This document shows, one piece after another, positions 26,101 to 33,959 of a stretch of 64,000 nucleotides of DNA. The stretch spans positions 200,054-264,053 of the forward strand of contig JAMPGY010000001.1 of the NCBI GenBank assembly GCA_023663705.1. The letters are read 5' to 3'. Origin of the DNA: Clostridium sp. Its GTDB lineage: Bacteria > Bacteroidota > Bacteroidia > Bacteroidales > Bacteroidaceae. Numbering within the stretch: position 1 is the stretch's first letter; each line of letters opens with the position of its first letter. The notes beneath the pieces were generated by a model that saw only the letters and a program-made list of their open reading frames with translations, was not told the origin of the DNA and did not search any database. Position numbers and translations under genes: made by a program.

Positions 26101-28936
26101 AACCAAACTGACATTGTCCTGGTCCACGTTCCGCGACAAGTTGCAGCCCGGCGGACAGGAGGAATGGCGCTTGCGCGTGATTGCTCCCGACGGCGCTCCG
26201 GCACGCGCCAATCTGATGGCCACGCTCTACGATACCGCGCTCGACCGGTTGACGGGCTTCCCTGTCAGCTGGAACCTGTGGTTGCCCGGCAAAGCCCGTC
26301 CCTACTTGCCGATGTGGCAGATGCAATACGTGCAACGTGCTTATTCTTCGCTCTATTTCAGAGTGAAGTATCAGCGGGTGGGAAGTCTCTCATTCGATCG
26401 TTTCGATGATCGCTTCTTCTACGGCATGTATGCAAACAGAGTATTTTATAGCCTGTCCACCATGGCTCGTGGTGTCAAGATGAGTAATTATATGTCTGCG
26501 ATCGCAGAAGACGCCTCCGATGAGGCGGTGAATGCCGTTTCCGAGAAAAAAATGGGGACTGCTCCCCGGGCGGCTGTAGCCGGAACTGTTGAGGCGGTGG
26601 AGGAGGAAGACAGCGGTGTGCAGGATATGTTGCAACCGGTGGCTTCGATGCGCACCGATTTCCGCGAGACAGCCTTTTTCTATCCCTCCCTGCGCACCGA
26701 CACGTTGGGAGAGGTGAGCCTGGTATTTACCTTGCCCGAGAGTCTCACCACATGGCGTTTTATCGGGCTGGCCCACACCCGCGAGATGAATGTGGGTACG
26801 ATAGAAGCCACGGCTGTGGCGCAGAAAGATTTCATGGTGCAGCTTCATGTGCCGCGCTTTGTCCGTGTGGGCGACCGTGTGGCGCTGAAGGCCACGCTCA
26901 CTAACCTGACCGACCGCCGCATGAAGGGTAAGGCCTGTCTGGAGGTGTTCGATCCTGTGAGTGAAAAGGTGGTGTACAGCAGCAGACAATCTTTTGACAC
27001 AGAGGATGCATCGGTGCTTAGCTTTGAACTGAAGATAGACGGACGCTACGACCTGTTGGCCTGTCGTATTGTGGCCGAGGGCGATGCGTTCAGCGACGGT
27101 GAGCAGCATTATCTGCCCGTGCTTTCCGATAAGACATGGGTGACAGAGAGCGTTGATGTGCGGCTGACCGGACAAGGGGAGAAGACTGTGGATCTGACAC
27201 CGCTTACGGCGGGACAGCAGGAGGGCGAACGTCCTGCATTGACGGTGGAATACACCACAACTCCTGTGTGGTATGCCTTGCAGACATTGCCCGCTCTGGA
27301 CAATCCCTCTGCCGACGATGCCTTGTCGGTAGCTTCCGCTTACTATGGTGCCGCGGTGGCTGCCCACATAGCGTTGATTACGCCTCGATTGCAGACCGTG
27401 ATAGAGGCTTGGAAAGCCAAGGGGGGGACGGCGGAGACACTGTGGAGCAATCTGCGGCGCGACGAGACGCTCAAGGGAATCCTGCTGAGCGAGACTCCCT
27501 GGGTGCTGCAGGCCGACAACGAGGAGAACAACCGCCGCAATCTGGCCGGCTTGTTTGATGTGAACAGACAGACCGGACGGCGCATCGGCTTGTTGCGACA
27601 ACTTCGTGAAATGCAGCGCAGCGATGGGTCCTTTGCCTGGTTCCCGGGCATGGAGGGCAATGAATACATCACCCGTGAAGTGGCCGGGCTTCTCGTTCGT
27701 CAGCGTGTCGTCATGGGCGGCCGGAAGATGGATGACGAGGTGGACCGGATACTTCGTCCGGCTCTTGCTTACCTGAAGAAAATAAATACCCGTCGGGTGG
27801 CCGATATGCGCAAGGCAGAGCGTGAAGGGGCGCGTATCGCTTTTCCCGGTGAAGCCGCACTCCACTATCTCTACATCACGGCCATGGCCGACAAATCGGG
27901 CAGCGGATTGCAGGGTAAGGACGAACAATACTTGCTGGCGCGGTTGGCGCAAGGCAACGGAGAGGTGAACAATGAGCAACGGGCATTGGCTGCCGTCGTG
28001 CTCAGCCGTGCCGGACGGTCGGAGGCTGCCCTGCAGTTTGTGGCCTCGTTGCGCGAGCACATGGCGCGGTCGGAATCGCGTGGTGTTTATTTTGAATATC
28101 CCGGTGGAAGCTTCACGTCGATAGACCGTAAATTGGCCGTGCATGTGCAGGCTATGGAAGCGGTGTATACGGTGACACCCGACGAACAGACTCTGCTCAG
28201 CGAGATGAGTCGCTGGCTGCTCCAGCAGAAGCGTGTGCAGAGTTGGGACACGCCGGTCAACAGTGCCAACGCCGTGTTTGCTCTGCTCCAAGGCGGATGC
28301 AGTATTCCTGCCGTGAAGGAACACGATGCCCTGACTGTTGTGACGGGAAAGGCCGGTGGCAAGGCGCGTCAGCACACTACGGTGACGGGTGATGAGACCG
28401 CAGCCGGACTGGGCTACGTGAAGCAGACATTTGTCGGGGACAAAATGGCCGGAGCGCCTCTGCAACTGGTGGTAGACAAGGCTGCCGATGCCGAGTCGTG
28501 GGGCTGTGTGACGTTGCGTAGTCTGGTGTCGCTGGACAAGTTGAAAGCCTCCTCCACGGGACTGACCGTGCGCCGCGAGATGAGTACGTCGGCTCCGCGT
28601 GTGGGCGACAAACTTGTGGTGCGCTATGTGATAACGGCCGACCGGGACTACGAATACGTGGTGCTGAAAGAAAGCCGTCCGGCCTGCTGCGAACCGTTAG
28701 AGGCACGTTCGGGCTACATGTGGCGCAACGGACTGGGCTGTTACCGGATGGTGCGAGATGCGGCCACGGAGTACTATATCGACCGTCTGCCCAAGGGGAC
28801 GTACGTCATCGAGTCGGAACAATATGTGGAACGTGAGGGAAGTTATGCGGCCGGACCGGCCGTGTTGCAATGCGTTTATGCAGCCGGGTTTACGTCCCAT
28901 ACCGCCAACCAGCAGATTACGGTCAGGAAGCCTTGA
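23138..28936 (+). CDS. Alpha-2-macroglobulin-like (MG2) protein without thioester
   Basis: A very large (1932-residue) exported protein. Start at 23138 leaves a long N-region before the hydrophobic core; the ATG at 23186 (MWKRLVGWTLMMT) would give a cleaner signal peptide. The MG2 signature YTDRGIYRPGQTVNVSGIAY lies near residue 570, the A2M domain near 1185 (LGEVSLVFTLPESLTTWRFIGLAHT), and a helical alpha/alpha toroid follows around 1370-1700. The CxEQ thioester motif is absent where it is expected; the region reads LDNPSADDALSVASAYYG. Bacterial A2M proteins are thought to trap attacking proteases. Without the thioester, covalent capture is unlikely. A phytase-like gene follows 74 bp later. 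Confidence 0.85.
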   Translation: MKVIAEQRMLSVGTHRMWKRLVGWTLMMTCAVSLSAQTYDKMWEKVRGFEKRELPQSAYAEVQLIREKAVREGNAGQEMAARLDGYMLQQQVVPDSFFTSMAELERLRRTETDAVRRAVYSVVLAKLYAGNRDRSQVGSQVIAAHPDSLREWSRAQYDSATVANSRQAMEAVPQLLAARAKTYLPFVIHGKDAAYFKGDLLNVVGRWVMQTLSGQQGNASEAVETARQCAAMMLKAYRAEGNREAELLVMLDSIALEPVDRPDVLLRGKRVVDDEKEDSDDAILNDTTYLTYRAMLERFADSPLAAEIYIAMLRLPVTSGVKVEWAREALRRYPSYMRKNYFEITLADLQHPSFQWEREGVYYPLCLADWIVTARNITHLEVEIYKVGSAFDKDRMLSLRQPDTYVRKMGTLADKFIHAFDKRPAHEEFTDTLHWLAPEVGRYAVIMHPVAGMKTENGTRTACNVLLVSRMKMLTQSLPDGQTLCTVVDARDGSPVTGADVTVYRERMGNRTLEREVRTDERGQVLIPAGNEAVSYILAARKGNDIYLPETTCGGRTVAWSDDAHREDVALYTDRGIYRPGQTVNVSGIAYAVEGESRQALAKKEVKLALRDTNGKIVEEQTVRTDEYGVVAADFILPERSALGYYSIEATGERIRHTLSVRVEEYKRPTFRIEFDEVKERYAAGDTVTVTGVVRTFAGAPCRQARVTGHGQWHQYMWRYAAEPLPAVRLDTLYTDENGRFVWRVPLEVDSDRAKLGCYLRVSAEALSVSGETQRGDMSLPLGNTPLRLSVVMDERQDRDRMQPWTFNLNTLNGAMVNATVNYALYPDSVKDQKQVEPLLEAQAASNKSFSPDALRSLPSGRYRLCASVVVDGDTAECNAGLVLFGMDDKRPVSGTDFWYYCPTDTFDANTPARIQVGSSFHDVSLYYYVLSDTHLLESGLTHFSDSLITVCWPYREEYGDGITVGYAFVKDNRLYQYQKRFVRPASETKLTLSWSTFRDKLQPGGQEEWRLRVIAPDGAPARANLMATLYDTALDRLTGFPVSWNLWLPGKARPYLPMWQMQYVQRAYSSLYFRVKYQRVGSLSFDRFDDRFFYGMYANRVFYSLSTMARGVKMSNYMSAIAEDASDEAVNAVSEKKMGTAPRAAVAGTVEAVEEEDSGVQDMLQPVASMRTDFRETAFFYPSLRTDTLGEVSLVFTLPESLTTWRFIGLAHTREMNVGTIEATAVAQKDFMVQLHVPRFVRVGDRVALKATLTNLTDRRMKGKACLEVFDPVSEKVVYSSRQSFDTEDASVLSFELKIDGRYDLLACRIVAEGDAFSDGEQHYLPVLSDKTWVTESVDVRLTGQGEKTVDLTPLTAGQQEGERPALTVEYTTTPVWYALQTLPALDNPSADDALSVASAYYGAAVAAHIALITPRLQTVIEAWKAKGGTAETLWSNLRRDETLKGILLSETPWVLQADNEENNRRNLAGLFDVNRQTGRRIGLLRQLREMQRSDGSFAWFPGMEGNEYITREVAGLLVRQRVVMGGRKMDDEVDRILRPALAYLKKINTRRVADMRKAEREGARIAFPGEAALHYLYITAMADKSGSGLQGKDEQYLLARLAQGNGEVNNEQRALAAVVLSRAGRSEAALQFVASLREHMARSESRGVYFEYPGGSFTSIDRKLAVHVQAMEAVYTVTPDEQTLLSEMSRWLLQQKRVQSWDTPVNSANAVFALLQGGCSIPAVKEHDALTVVTGKAGGKARQHTTVTGDETAAGLGYVKQTFVGDKMAGAPLQLVVDKAADAESWGCVTLRSLVSLDKLKASSTGLTVRREMSTSAPRVGDKLVVRYVITADRDYEYVVLKESRPACCEPLEARSGYMWRNGLGCYRMVRDAATEYYIDRLPKGTYVIESEQYVEREGSYAAGPAVLQCVYAAGFTSHTANQQITVRKP

Positions 28937-29010
28937 GCGGCACAGAACGAATACAGTATCACACAGCGGAGCGGAGCATGGTTTCGTTCCGCTGTTTCAG
29001 TAAGAATATC

Positions 29011-30099
29011 ATGAACCAAATGAAACGGATCCTCCCGCTGGCTGTCTTGCTCATGCTCTGCAGCTCGGAAGCCGGAGCCACGGAAAAGCGTGTCCGCACG
29101 CAACGTCAGCAACGTCTGTCCCGGTGGAACATCCCGCCGGCGGACTACAGCGGCATAGCCATGTTGGATAGCGGAGGCTATGCCCTTATCAGCGACAAGC
29201 ACAACGGCTATTTCCCCTTGCGGATTACTTTTACTTCCGATGGCAAACGTGTGGCCGATGTGGAACGCGGCGAACTGATTGCATGGAACGGGATGTCGGT
29301 AAGCGATACCGCGGCAGTTGCTTTGCGCGATTGTGAGGGCATTGCCTGGCAACCGTTCTCGCGTACCTTATATATAAGTGGAGAGAACGACCAGCGGGTT
29401 GTGGAGTACAATCGGAAGGGACAGGCCACCGGACGGGAGTTGCACGTGCCCTCCTCGATGAATCGGGACGCCATTTATGGAAATTATGGCTTTGAGGCGC
29501 TCACCTACGACAGTTGCGCTCATCGGTTTTGGCTGACCACCGAGAGTTGTTTGCGTGCCGACGGAAAGCCGGCCTCGCCGGACAACCGGATGCGCAATCT
29601 GCTGCGGTTGCAATCGTTTGACGACGACGGTCGTCCCGACCGGCAATATGCTTACGAGATGGAGCTACCCACGGCACGGCGGCGTGGCCGTCATTATGCC
29701 TACGGTGTTTCGGCGCTGGCGGCATTGCCCGACGGCCGTCTGCTGGTGATGGAGCGCGAGGTGCACATCTCGGCCCGATATGTGGGCAGTTGGGTACGCA
29801 TCAACCTCTTTGTGACAGATCCCCGGCGGTCCGCCCTCTTGTCCGTCTCGGACATGTCTGCCGAAGAGGCACGCCGCCACGTGCTTCCCAAGCGCAAGAT
29901 TGCCTCGTTCCGCACCCGTCTGACCCCCGTTTCCTATCGCTGGGCCAATTACGAAGGCATGTGTCTCGGGCCGCGGTTGCCCGACGGGCGACAGACCTTG
30001 TTGCTCGTGAGCGACTCGCAGAGCGGAGCCGGAAAGGGGCGCATCCGCTTGCGCGACTACTTGAAAATACTGATACTGCCCGCCGGCGAAGTCTTGTGA
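29011..30099 (+). CDS. Esterase-like/phytase-like (PF13449 type) secreted protein
   Basis: A 362-residue exported protein starting at ATG 29011 (or 29020), which leads into the signal peptide MKRILPLAVLLMLCSS; the longer open frame lies inside the upstream gene. The body has beta-propeller-like repeats with SGIAMLDSGGYALISD, DCEGIAWQPFSRTLYIS, YGFEALTYDS and NYEGMCLGPRLPDGRQTLLLVSD, the E-G-I/A/M pattern of the esterase-like activity of phytase family. Substrate not known. Probably transcribed with the A2M-like gene. A GC-rich palindrome overlaps its stop codon. Confidence 0.82.
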   Translation: MNQMKRILPLAVLLMLCSSEAGATEKRVRTQRQQRLSRWNIPPADYSGIAMLDSGGYALISDKHNGYFPLRITFTSDGKRVADVERGELIAWNGMSVSDTAAVALRDCEGIAWQPFSRTLYISGENDQRVVEYNRKGQATGRELHVPSSMNRDAIYGNYGFEALTYDSCAHRFWLTTESCLRADGKPASPDNRMRNLLRLQSFDDDGRPDRQYAYEMELPTARRRGRHYAYGVSALAALPDGRLLVMEREVHISARYVGSWVRINLFVTDPRRSALLSVSDMSAEEARRHVLPKRKIASFRTRLTPVSYRWANYEGMCLGPRLPDGRQTLLLVSDSQSGAGKGRIRLRDYLKILILPAGEVL

Positions 30100-30117
30100 G
30101 ACTCTGTCGGCGGGCAG
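30076..30117. terminator. Possible terminator overlapping the phytase-like stop codon
   Basis: ctgcccgccg (30076-30085) pairs with cggcgggcag (30108-30117), with an inner agtct/agact stem, but no T-run follows. Located between convergent genes. Confidence 0.4.
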
Positions 30118-30155
30118 TGGGTAGCCCGTTGGGTGGCGGGTTTCGTGTGGTGGGC

Positions 30156-31577
30156 TTATCTCACCACTTTGCGTGTCGTCACGCCTGTATCTGTCAGGAT
30201 GCGCACGGTGTAGATGCCGGGGCGCAGGTTGCTCAGATCGCTGGTGGGCAAGGTGGCCACGCGGGCACCGTTGATGCCGTACACCTCCACACGTCTCACT
30301 TTGCTGTCGGCCGTTGCCGGGGCAATGCCCGTGGGATCCTGGGTCAGAGCCGGCATGAAGATCACCTCGCCCAATCGGCTGTCGTCCGCCTTGTGGAAGA
30401 TAACCTCCTCGATATGCGTCTCGTCCTGTACGTCCACTGTTTTCCAGTAATTGCCTTGGGCATACACGGTGTTGGCCGAATTGTTGTACAGATCATACTT
30501 CTGGCCATCAAAACCGTTGTTCAGCAATACGTTGAGACCCGGGTTGTAGTCTTCGGCTTCGGGGTCTTCGGTCTTGCCTATGTTTACGTCCTTTCCGCCT
30601 ATCACGGTGATGCCCCACAGGTTGCCTTCGATGTAGTTACCCGTGATGCGTGTCACTTGCGTTTGGTAAGGGTCGTAGATGTTGATGCCGCTTCCCCCGT
30701 TGTTGGGTATCTTCTCATACTTGTTGTTCACCAGCTTATTGTTGCGTATCACGGCGTGTTGCTCGCAGTAGGTGGCCAGACCGAAACGGTTGTCGCGGAT
30801 GTCGTTTCCTTCGATCAGCGTGTTCAGGTTCCCGGTCAGTCCCACCAGGTTGGACACCACTATACCGCCCACGTTGTTGAGCGCGGGGTTACCGATGATC
30901 ACATTGTTGCGGATGACGGTATTCTCCGACACGGTCAGGTTGATTTGCGGTGTGTTCGTGTTCTGCGTGCCGTTCCCCTTCAGGGTGCAGTTTTCTATGG
31001 TCACGGGGTTCAGATAGTTGGCTGCATTGCTTATCGCGCTGCGTCCGCATTCCTCGAAGGTGCACCCGCTGATGTGGAACGATGCGCCGCTTGTGCCCAG
31101 ATTGAGGGCTGATGCGCCGGACACTCCGTTGTGGTAGCGGAAGGTGCAGTCGGTCACAATCAGTCCCATGCCACCGAAGTTTCTTACGCCGGCATACTCA
31201 AAGTCGAGATTGGCCAGTGTGGTGACACTCTGATCGTTGTCGATAAACAGGCCGTAGGGCTTGTCCTCTGGTGAGGCGGCGGTGAAGAGCACGCGTTCCG
31301 TGGCGGCCAGGTCGGCCTCGCCGGACAAGGTCAGTTTCACGCCATCGGCCATTTTCACGATGATGCCGCTTTCGATGCGGAACCGGTCTCCCCCGGCAAT
31401 TTCCACAGTCTGTGTCATCGTGTACACGTTGCCTTCGGCCGTCACTCCGGAGGCCGCTTCCGCAGCCAGTTTGCCCAGAGTCCAGACCGTGCCGTCGCCC
31501 GGTGTCTTGTAGTCTTCCGCCGATGCGGCCACTGCAAACAGCAACAGGATGAATGTGTTGAGTAGAAGTTTTTTCAT
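30156..31577 (-). CDS. Secreted right-handed beta-helix protein with C-terminal sorting-like tail
   Basis: A 473-residue exported protein (signal peptide MKKLLLNTFILLLFAVAASA). Residues of about 65-370 repeat short Asn/Gly/Ile-rich units (VIRNNVIIGNPALNNVGGI, LIEGNDIRDNRFGLATYCEQ, ITGNYIEGNLWGITVIGG), the parallel beta-helix pattern seen in pectate-lyase-like and adhesive proteins. No clear lyase catalytic set was seen. The tail VEVYGINGARVATLP...LRPGIYTVRI resembles a type IX sorting domain. Own promoter box at 31638-31645; faces the phytase-like gene. Confidence 0.82.
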   Translation of the reverse strand: MKKLLLNTFILLLFAVAASAEDYKTPGDGTVWTLGKLAAEAASGVTAEGNVYTMTQTVEIAGGDRFRIESGIIVKMADGVKLTLSGEADLAATERVLFTAASPEDKPYGLFIDNDQSVTTLANLDFEYAGVRNFGGMGLIVTDCTFRYHNGVSGASALNLGTSGASFHISGCTFEECGRSAISNAANYLNPVTIENCTLKGNGTQNTNTPQINLTVSENTVIRNNVIIGNPALNNVGGIVVSNLVGLTGNLNTLIEGNDIRDNRFGLATYCEQHAVIRNNKLVNNKYEKIPNNGGSGINIYDPYQTQVTRITGNYIEGNLWGITVIGGKDVNIGKTEDPEAEDYNPGLNVLLNNGFDGQKYDLYNNSANTVYAQGNYWKTVDVQDETHIEEVIFHKADDSRLGEVIFMPALTQDPTGIAPATADSKVRRVEVYGINGARVATLPTSDLSNLRPGIYTVRILTDTGVTTRKVVR

Positions 31578-31637
31578 ATCTTGATAATTAGAAGTTTAAC
31601 TTAAATAATAAAACAATCTCCATACCTGAATGGAGTG

Positions 31638-31645
31638 CAAATGTA
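31638..31645 (-). promoter_or_regulatory. -7 box upstream of the beta-helix gene
   Basis: The minus strand reads TACATTTG, matching TAnnTTTG; predicted leader about 55 nt. Confidence 0.55.
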
Positions 31646-31700
31646 CACTTAATTTCTGATATTTTCGTCTTTTCCTTCCATTTCCTTACGCAGACCTTTG

Positions 31701-31708
31701 TATCTTTG
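31701..31708 (+). promoter_or_regulatory. -7 box upstream of the YiiX-like gene
   Basis: TATCTTTG, 25 bp before the ATG at 31734. It overlaps the first codons of the longer open frame, which argues for the shorter start. Confidence 0.6.
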
Positions 31709-31733
31709 CGACGGTAAACAATCGGGAAAAGTC

Positions 31734-32408
31734 ATGTGCAAGGTGTATCAGGTCTTGTTTTTATTTGTGCTACTCCTCTCTTTCCATGGCGTTTTAGAGG
31801 CACAGCAGAAGTCGGAGAGCGGTTTGAACGGTAGGTTGCGCGATTGCGACCTGCTCTTTCAGGTATCCGATGTGCCCAATGTCATCACCGAGGTGACACG
31901 TGGAGTGGACGGTTTGAAGGTGGAACATGTGGGGGTGTTTGTCCGCACGCCGGATGGAGCGGGAGCGGTGATCGAGGCGCTGCCCGGTCGGGGGGTGATA
32001 GAAACTCCCCTTGCTGATTTCCTGTGGCGCAATACATTGCCCGACGGGCGTCTTGGCGTGGTGGCGGGTCGTGTTTCCGGTCGGCTGCACCGTCCGGCCA
32101 CATTGCGCAACGTGCGTGCCTGTCTGGGCTGTCCCTACGATAGTCTCTACCTGGCCGGCAACGGTGCCGTATATTGCAGCGAACTGGTGCAGACCTGTTT
32201 TGTAAACCGTTGCGGAAAACTGATTTTCAATCCTATTCCCATGACGTTTCGTGACGGTACCGGCCAGATACCCCGTTATTGGACGGAGCTCTATGCCCGA
32301 CATGGCATGGCAGTGCCCGAGGGGGAGCCGGGTAGTAATCCCGGCGAACTGTCCCGTCGGTCGAATGTGGAGATCCGATGGGAGCTTCTGTCCTCGCTTC
32401 GTCCATAA
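31734..32408 (+). CDS. YiiX/YebB-like NlpC/P60-fold hydrolase, exported
   Basis: A 224-residue protein with a signal peptide (MCKVYQVLFLFVLLLSFHG). It shows the permuted papain-like pattern of YiiX/YebB proteins: DCDLLFQ, then a catalytic histidine in VEHVGVFVRTP, VIEALPGRGVIETPL, and the catalytic cysteine in YCSELVQTCF. This circularly permuted NlpC/P60 group is thought to act on amide or ester bonds, often in lipids or peptidoglycan; the substrate here is unknown. The ATG at 31734 is preferred because the promoter box lies at 31701-31708. Monocistronic by appearance. Confidence 0.82.
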   Translation: MCKVYQVLFLFVLLLSFHGVLEAQQKSESGLNGRLRDCDLLFQVSDVPNVITEVTRGVDGLKVEHVGVFVRTPDGAGAVIEALPGRGVIETPLADFLWRNTLPDGRLGVVAGRVSGRLHRPATLRNVRACLGCPYDSLYLAGNGAVYCSELVQTCFVNRCGKLIFNPIPMTFRDGTGQIPRYWTELYARHGMAVPEGEPGSNPGELSRRSNVEIRWELLSSLRP

Positions 32409-32531
32409 TGCAGGACTTTTTTCATAAGGCTTTTATTCGTAATCCGTTTGCCGGCAATGGTATGCTGTCTGCACCGGGGCAACCGTTGTCCGTTCTGCAG
32501 ACAGATTCCGGCTTTTTGTTAACGGGTGAAC

Positions 32532-32597
32532 CGATTTTCGATAGGGGGTTGACGGTTTTTCGGTAGGGGGTTGACAGGTTTTCGATAGGGGGTTGAC
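32532..32597 (+). repeat. Three tandem 22-bp repeats
   Basis: Copies at 32532-32553, 32554-32575 and 32576-32597 share the core ttttcgatagggggttgac; the middle copy has ggt where the others have gat. They lie in a 694-bp gap (32409-33102) that otherwise holds the structured RNA at about 32842-33096. Nothing else was recognised between 32600 and 32800. Confidence 0.85.
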
Positions 32598-32803
32598 GAC
32601 TGCAAAGGTTTGACTCCGGACGGGTAATTGCAGGTCATTGGAATGCCACAAGAAACGTTATTGCAATGCTACGCTGCCGGTCTTCCGCTCACTGTCCGGA
32701 CACCTGTGGTTATGATCTGTGTACCGTCAATCCAAGGGTGTGCCGATCACTTTTTCCAAATATTCGCAATCACGTCCGTTCCTCCGCTAAGGATGGCGTT
32801 GTT

Positions 32804-32835
32804 TTTGTTTTATATCTATAAAATGTGTATCTTTG
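32804..32835 (+). promoter_or_regulatory. Consensus promoter for the structured RNA
   Basis: TTTG (32804-32807), exactly 20 bp, then TATCTTTG (32828-32835). No start codon with a credible frame follows, so the transcript is probably noncoding. Confidence 0.75.
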
Positions 32836-32841
32836 ACCTTG

Positions 32842-33096
32842 TCAACAGCCGTGTCTTGCACGGAAAGACGAAAAATAGAATGAATTAGGAATGGCGATTC
32901 CGTCTCTTGTATAAGAAAACGAGCTTTTAGCTCTTATTCTCCCGACCTGAAAACCGCCAAAAAGAAAGGAACGAGAATAAGCTAACGGAGGTTCGCGTCC
33001 ATTGGGCGTGAACTGTCCTTGCTTATTTGTGTTCCACGGTTACTTGGCGGTACTTCAGGTCGACGATAAGCAATGGATGGTTTACGCCTTTTTTTA
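32842..33096 (+). ncRNA. Structured noncoding RNA, 6S / Bacteroidales-1-like
   Basis: From the predicted start near 32842 the sequence is rich in hairpins: ccgtg/cacgg, ggaat/gattcc and gagct/agctc. From 32943 to 33062 it folds as one long rod. cgacctgaa pairs with ttcaggtcg, accgcca with tggcggt, ggaac (32968) with gttcc (33031), aataagc (32976) with gcttatt (33021), and gttcgcgtc (32991) with ggcgtgaac (33005), leaving an internal bubble on each side. A long hairpin with a central bubble is the 6S RNA architecture. A strong promoter and a T-run at 33089-33095 mark the ends, as described for the Bacteroidales-1 RNA motif. Family assignment is tentative. Confidence 0.5.
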
Positions 33097-33102
33097 TGTC
33101 AG

Positions 33103-33315
33103 ATGCTTCATATAGGTGCAGTCATAGAGCAGGAATTACGCAGGCAAAGGCGCTCCGTGTCGTGGTTTGCCTGGGAGTTGTGCTGCGATCGTTCCAATGT
33201 TTACAAGCTTTTCAAGAAAGAAGAGCCTGACACCCGTTTGCTCTATCGGATATCCAGAATACTCTCCCATGACTTCTTCAAATACTACACCCGGGAGCTG
33301 GAAGCGTGTGATTGA
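33103..33315 (+). CDS. Small helix-turn-helix-like protein
   Basis: A 70-residue protein from the ATG at 33103 (an ATG at 33073 in frame would add ten residues and lies inside the 3' end of the structured RNA). The sequence IGAVIEQELRRQRRSVSWFA, then WELCCDRSNVYKLFKK, reads as two helices followed by a recognition-like helix, as in short XRE/Cro-type DNA-binding proteins common in Bacteroides. The C-terminal LLYRISRILSHDFF completes the bundle. Target unknown. It begins only a few bases after the T-run of the RNA gene. Confidence 0.6.
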   Translation: MLHIGAVIEQELRRQRRSVSWFAWELCCDRSNVYKLFKKEEPDTRLLYRISRILSHDFFKYYTRELEACD

Positions 33316-33388
33316 GTGATGCCGATTTGTCCACACAGTGTTGCGGATGCGGCCACACCTCGGATTCCCTTTTCCGATGACTGTTTTT

Positions 33389-33396
33389 TACCTTTG
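33389..33396 (+). promoter_or_regulatory. -7 box upstream of the calycin-like lipoprotein gene
   Basis: TACCTTTG, 31 bp before the ATG at 33428. Confidence 0.6.
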
Positions 33397-33427
33397 CATC
33401 TGTTTAATGTTTTAAAAGTACAGTATC

Positions 33428-33841
33428 ATGAAAACAATTAAGTTTTTGAGTTGGATGTTTGTAGCGTTGATCACTTCGTTTGTTATGGCCGGTTGCAGCA
33501 ATGACGATGATGAATCACAGGCCGGTGTAACGGAAACAGTGATCGATCTGTCGGATGCCGTGTCCGGAGTCTATTCAGGCAAACTGTCGATGGGCAGCGA
33601 GGTGGTGAACGACGCCTACATCGTGACAATAACCCGTGTCACCTCCACGGCGGTCCATGTTAAGGCTAACTTTTTCGGTGAAGATCCCGTGGTTTTCAAT
33701 GTGGAGAAGCTAGGCAATCAGTATGTGCTGACCAATACGTCAAACTACAACAATGTGTCCATGTATGTTTCCAACGGAACCCTGAACATCAATTACGTGA
33801 ACGTATTGGGCGCGATGATGGCCTACGTGGGCAATAAGTGA
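33428..33841 (+). CDS. Small calycin-like lipoprotein
   Basis: A 137-residue lipoprotein with lipobox VMAGCSNDDD. After the cysteine come a short acidic linker and a domain of about 100 residues starting AVSGVYSGKLSMGSEVV, the SGxYxGxL opening of the Bacteroides calycin-like family, with alternating beta strands. These are probably small-ligand-binding barrels on the cell surface or in the periplasm; the ligand is unknown. It has its own promoter box and stands alone between the HTH-like gene and the DUF4837 gene. Confidence 0.72.
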   Translation: MKTIKFLSWMFVALITSFVMAGCSNDDDESQAGVTETVIDLSDAVSGVYSGKLSMGSEVVNDAYIVTITRVTSTAVHVKANFFGEDPVVFNVEKLGNQYVLTNTSNYNNVSMYVSNGTLNINYVNVLGAMMAYVGNK

Positions 33842-33904
33842 CGGATGAGTGGCCTTCGGGGCAGAGAGTGCCGCCATGTACGGGTGTGATTTCCTGATTA
33901 TATC

Positions 33905-33935
33905 TTTGCGAGATTGCGAAAAGTCCGTATATTTG
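33905..33935 (+). promoter_or_regulatory. Promoter of the DUF4837 gene
   Basis: TTTG (33905-33908), 19 bp, TATATTTG (33928-33935), 24 bp before the ATG. An upstream TATCTTTG at 33901-33908 could be an alternative -7 box. Confidence 0.65.
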
Positions 33936-33959
33936 CGTATTATGATATAAGTAAAAGAG

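Noticed and set aside
23795..26335. Very long open frame (846 codons) on the minus strand inside the A2M-like gene
   Set aside because: It is antisense to a clear domain-bearing gene, has Arg/His/Gln-rich low-quality composition and no family motif. Such shadows are expected in GC-rich reading frames. The same applies to 26390-28465, 52231-53721, 5615-6988, 12061-13410 and 9512-10510.
28963..28995. Terminator between the A2M-like and phytase-like genes
   Set aside because: An 8-bp acagcgga/tccgctgt stem is present but has a 17-nt loop and only TTT after it; too weak to claim.
28870..29010. N-terminal extension of the phytase-like protein overlapping the A2M-like gene
   Set aside because: The 47 extra residues are not signal-like and overlap the upstream coding sequence; ATG 29011 begins a normal signal peptide.
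30099..31112. Plus-strand frame (29790-31112) across the phytase-like and beta-helix genes
   Set aside because: It lies in a different frame from the phytase-like gene, then antisense to the beta-helix gene, and has no recognisable domain.
32532..32597. CRISPR-like array
   Set aside because: The 22-bp units are directly adjacent without spacers, and no cas gene was seen.
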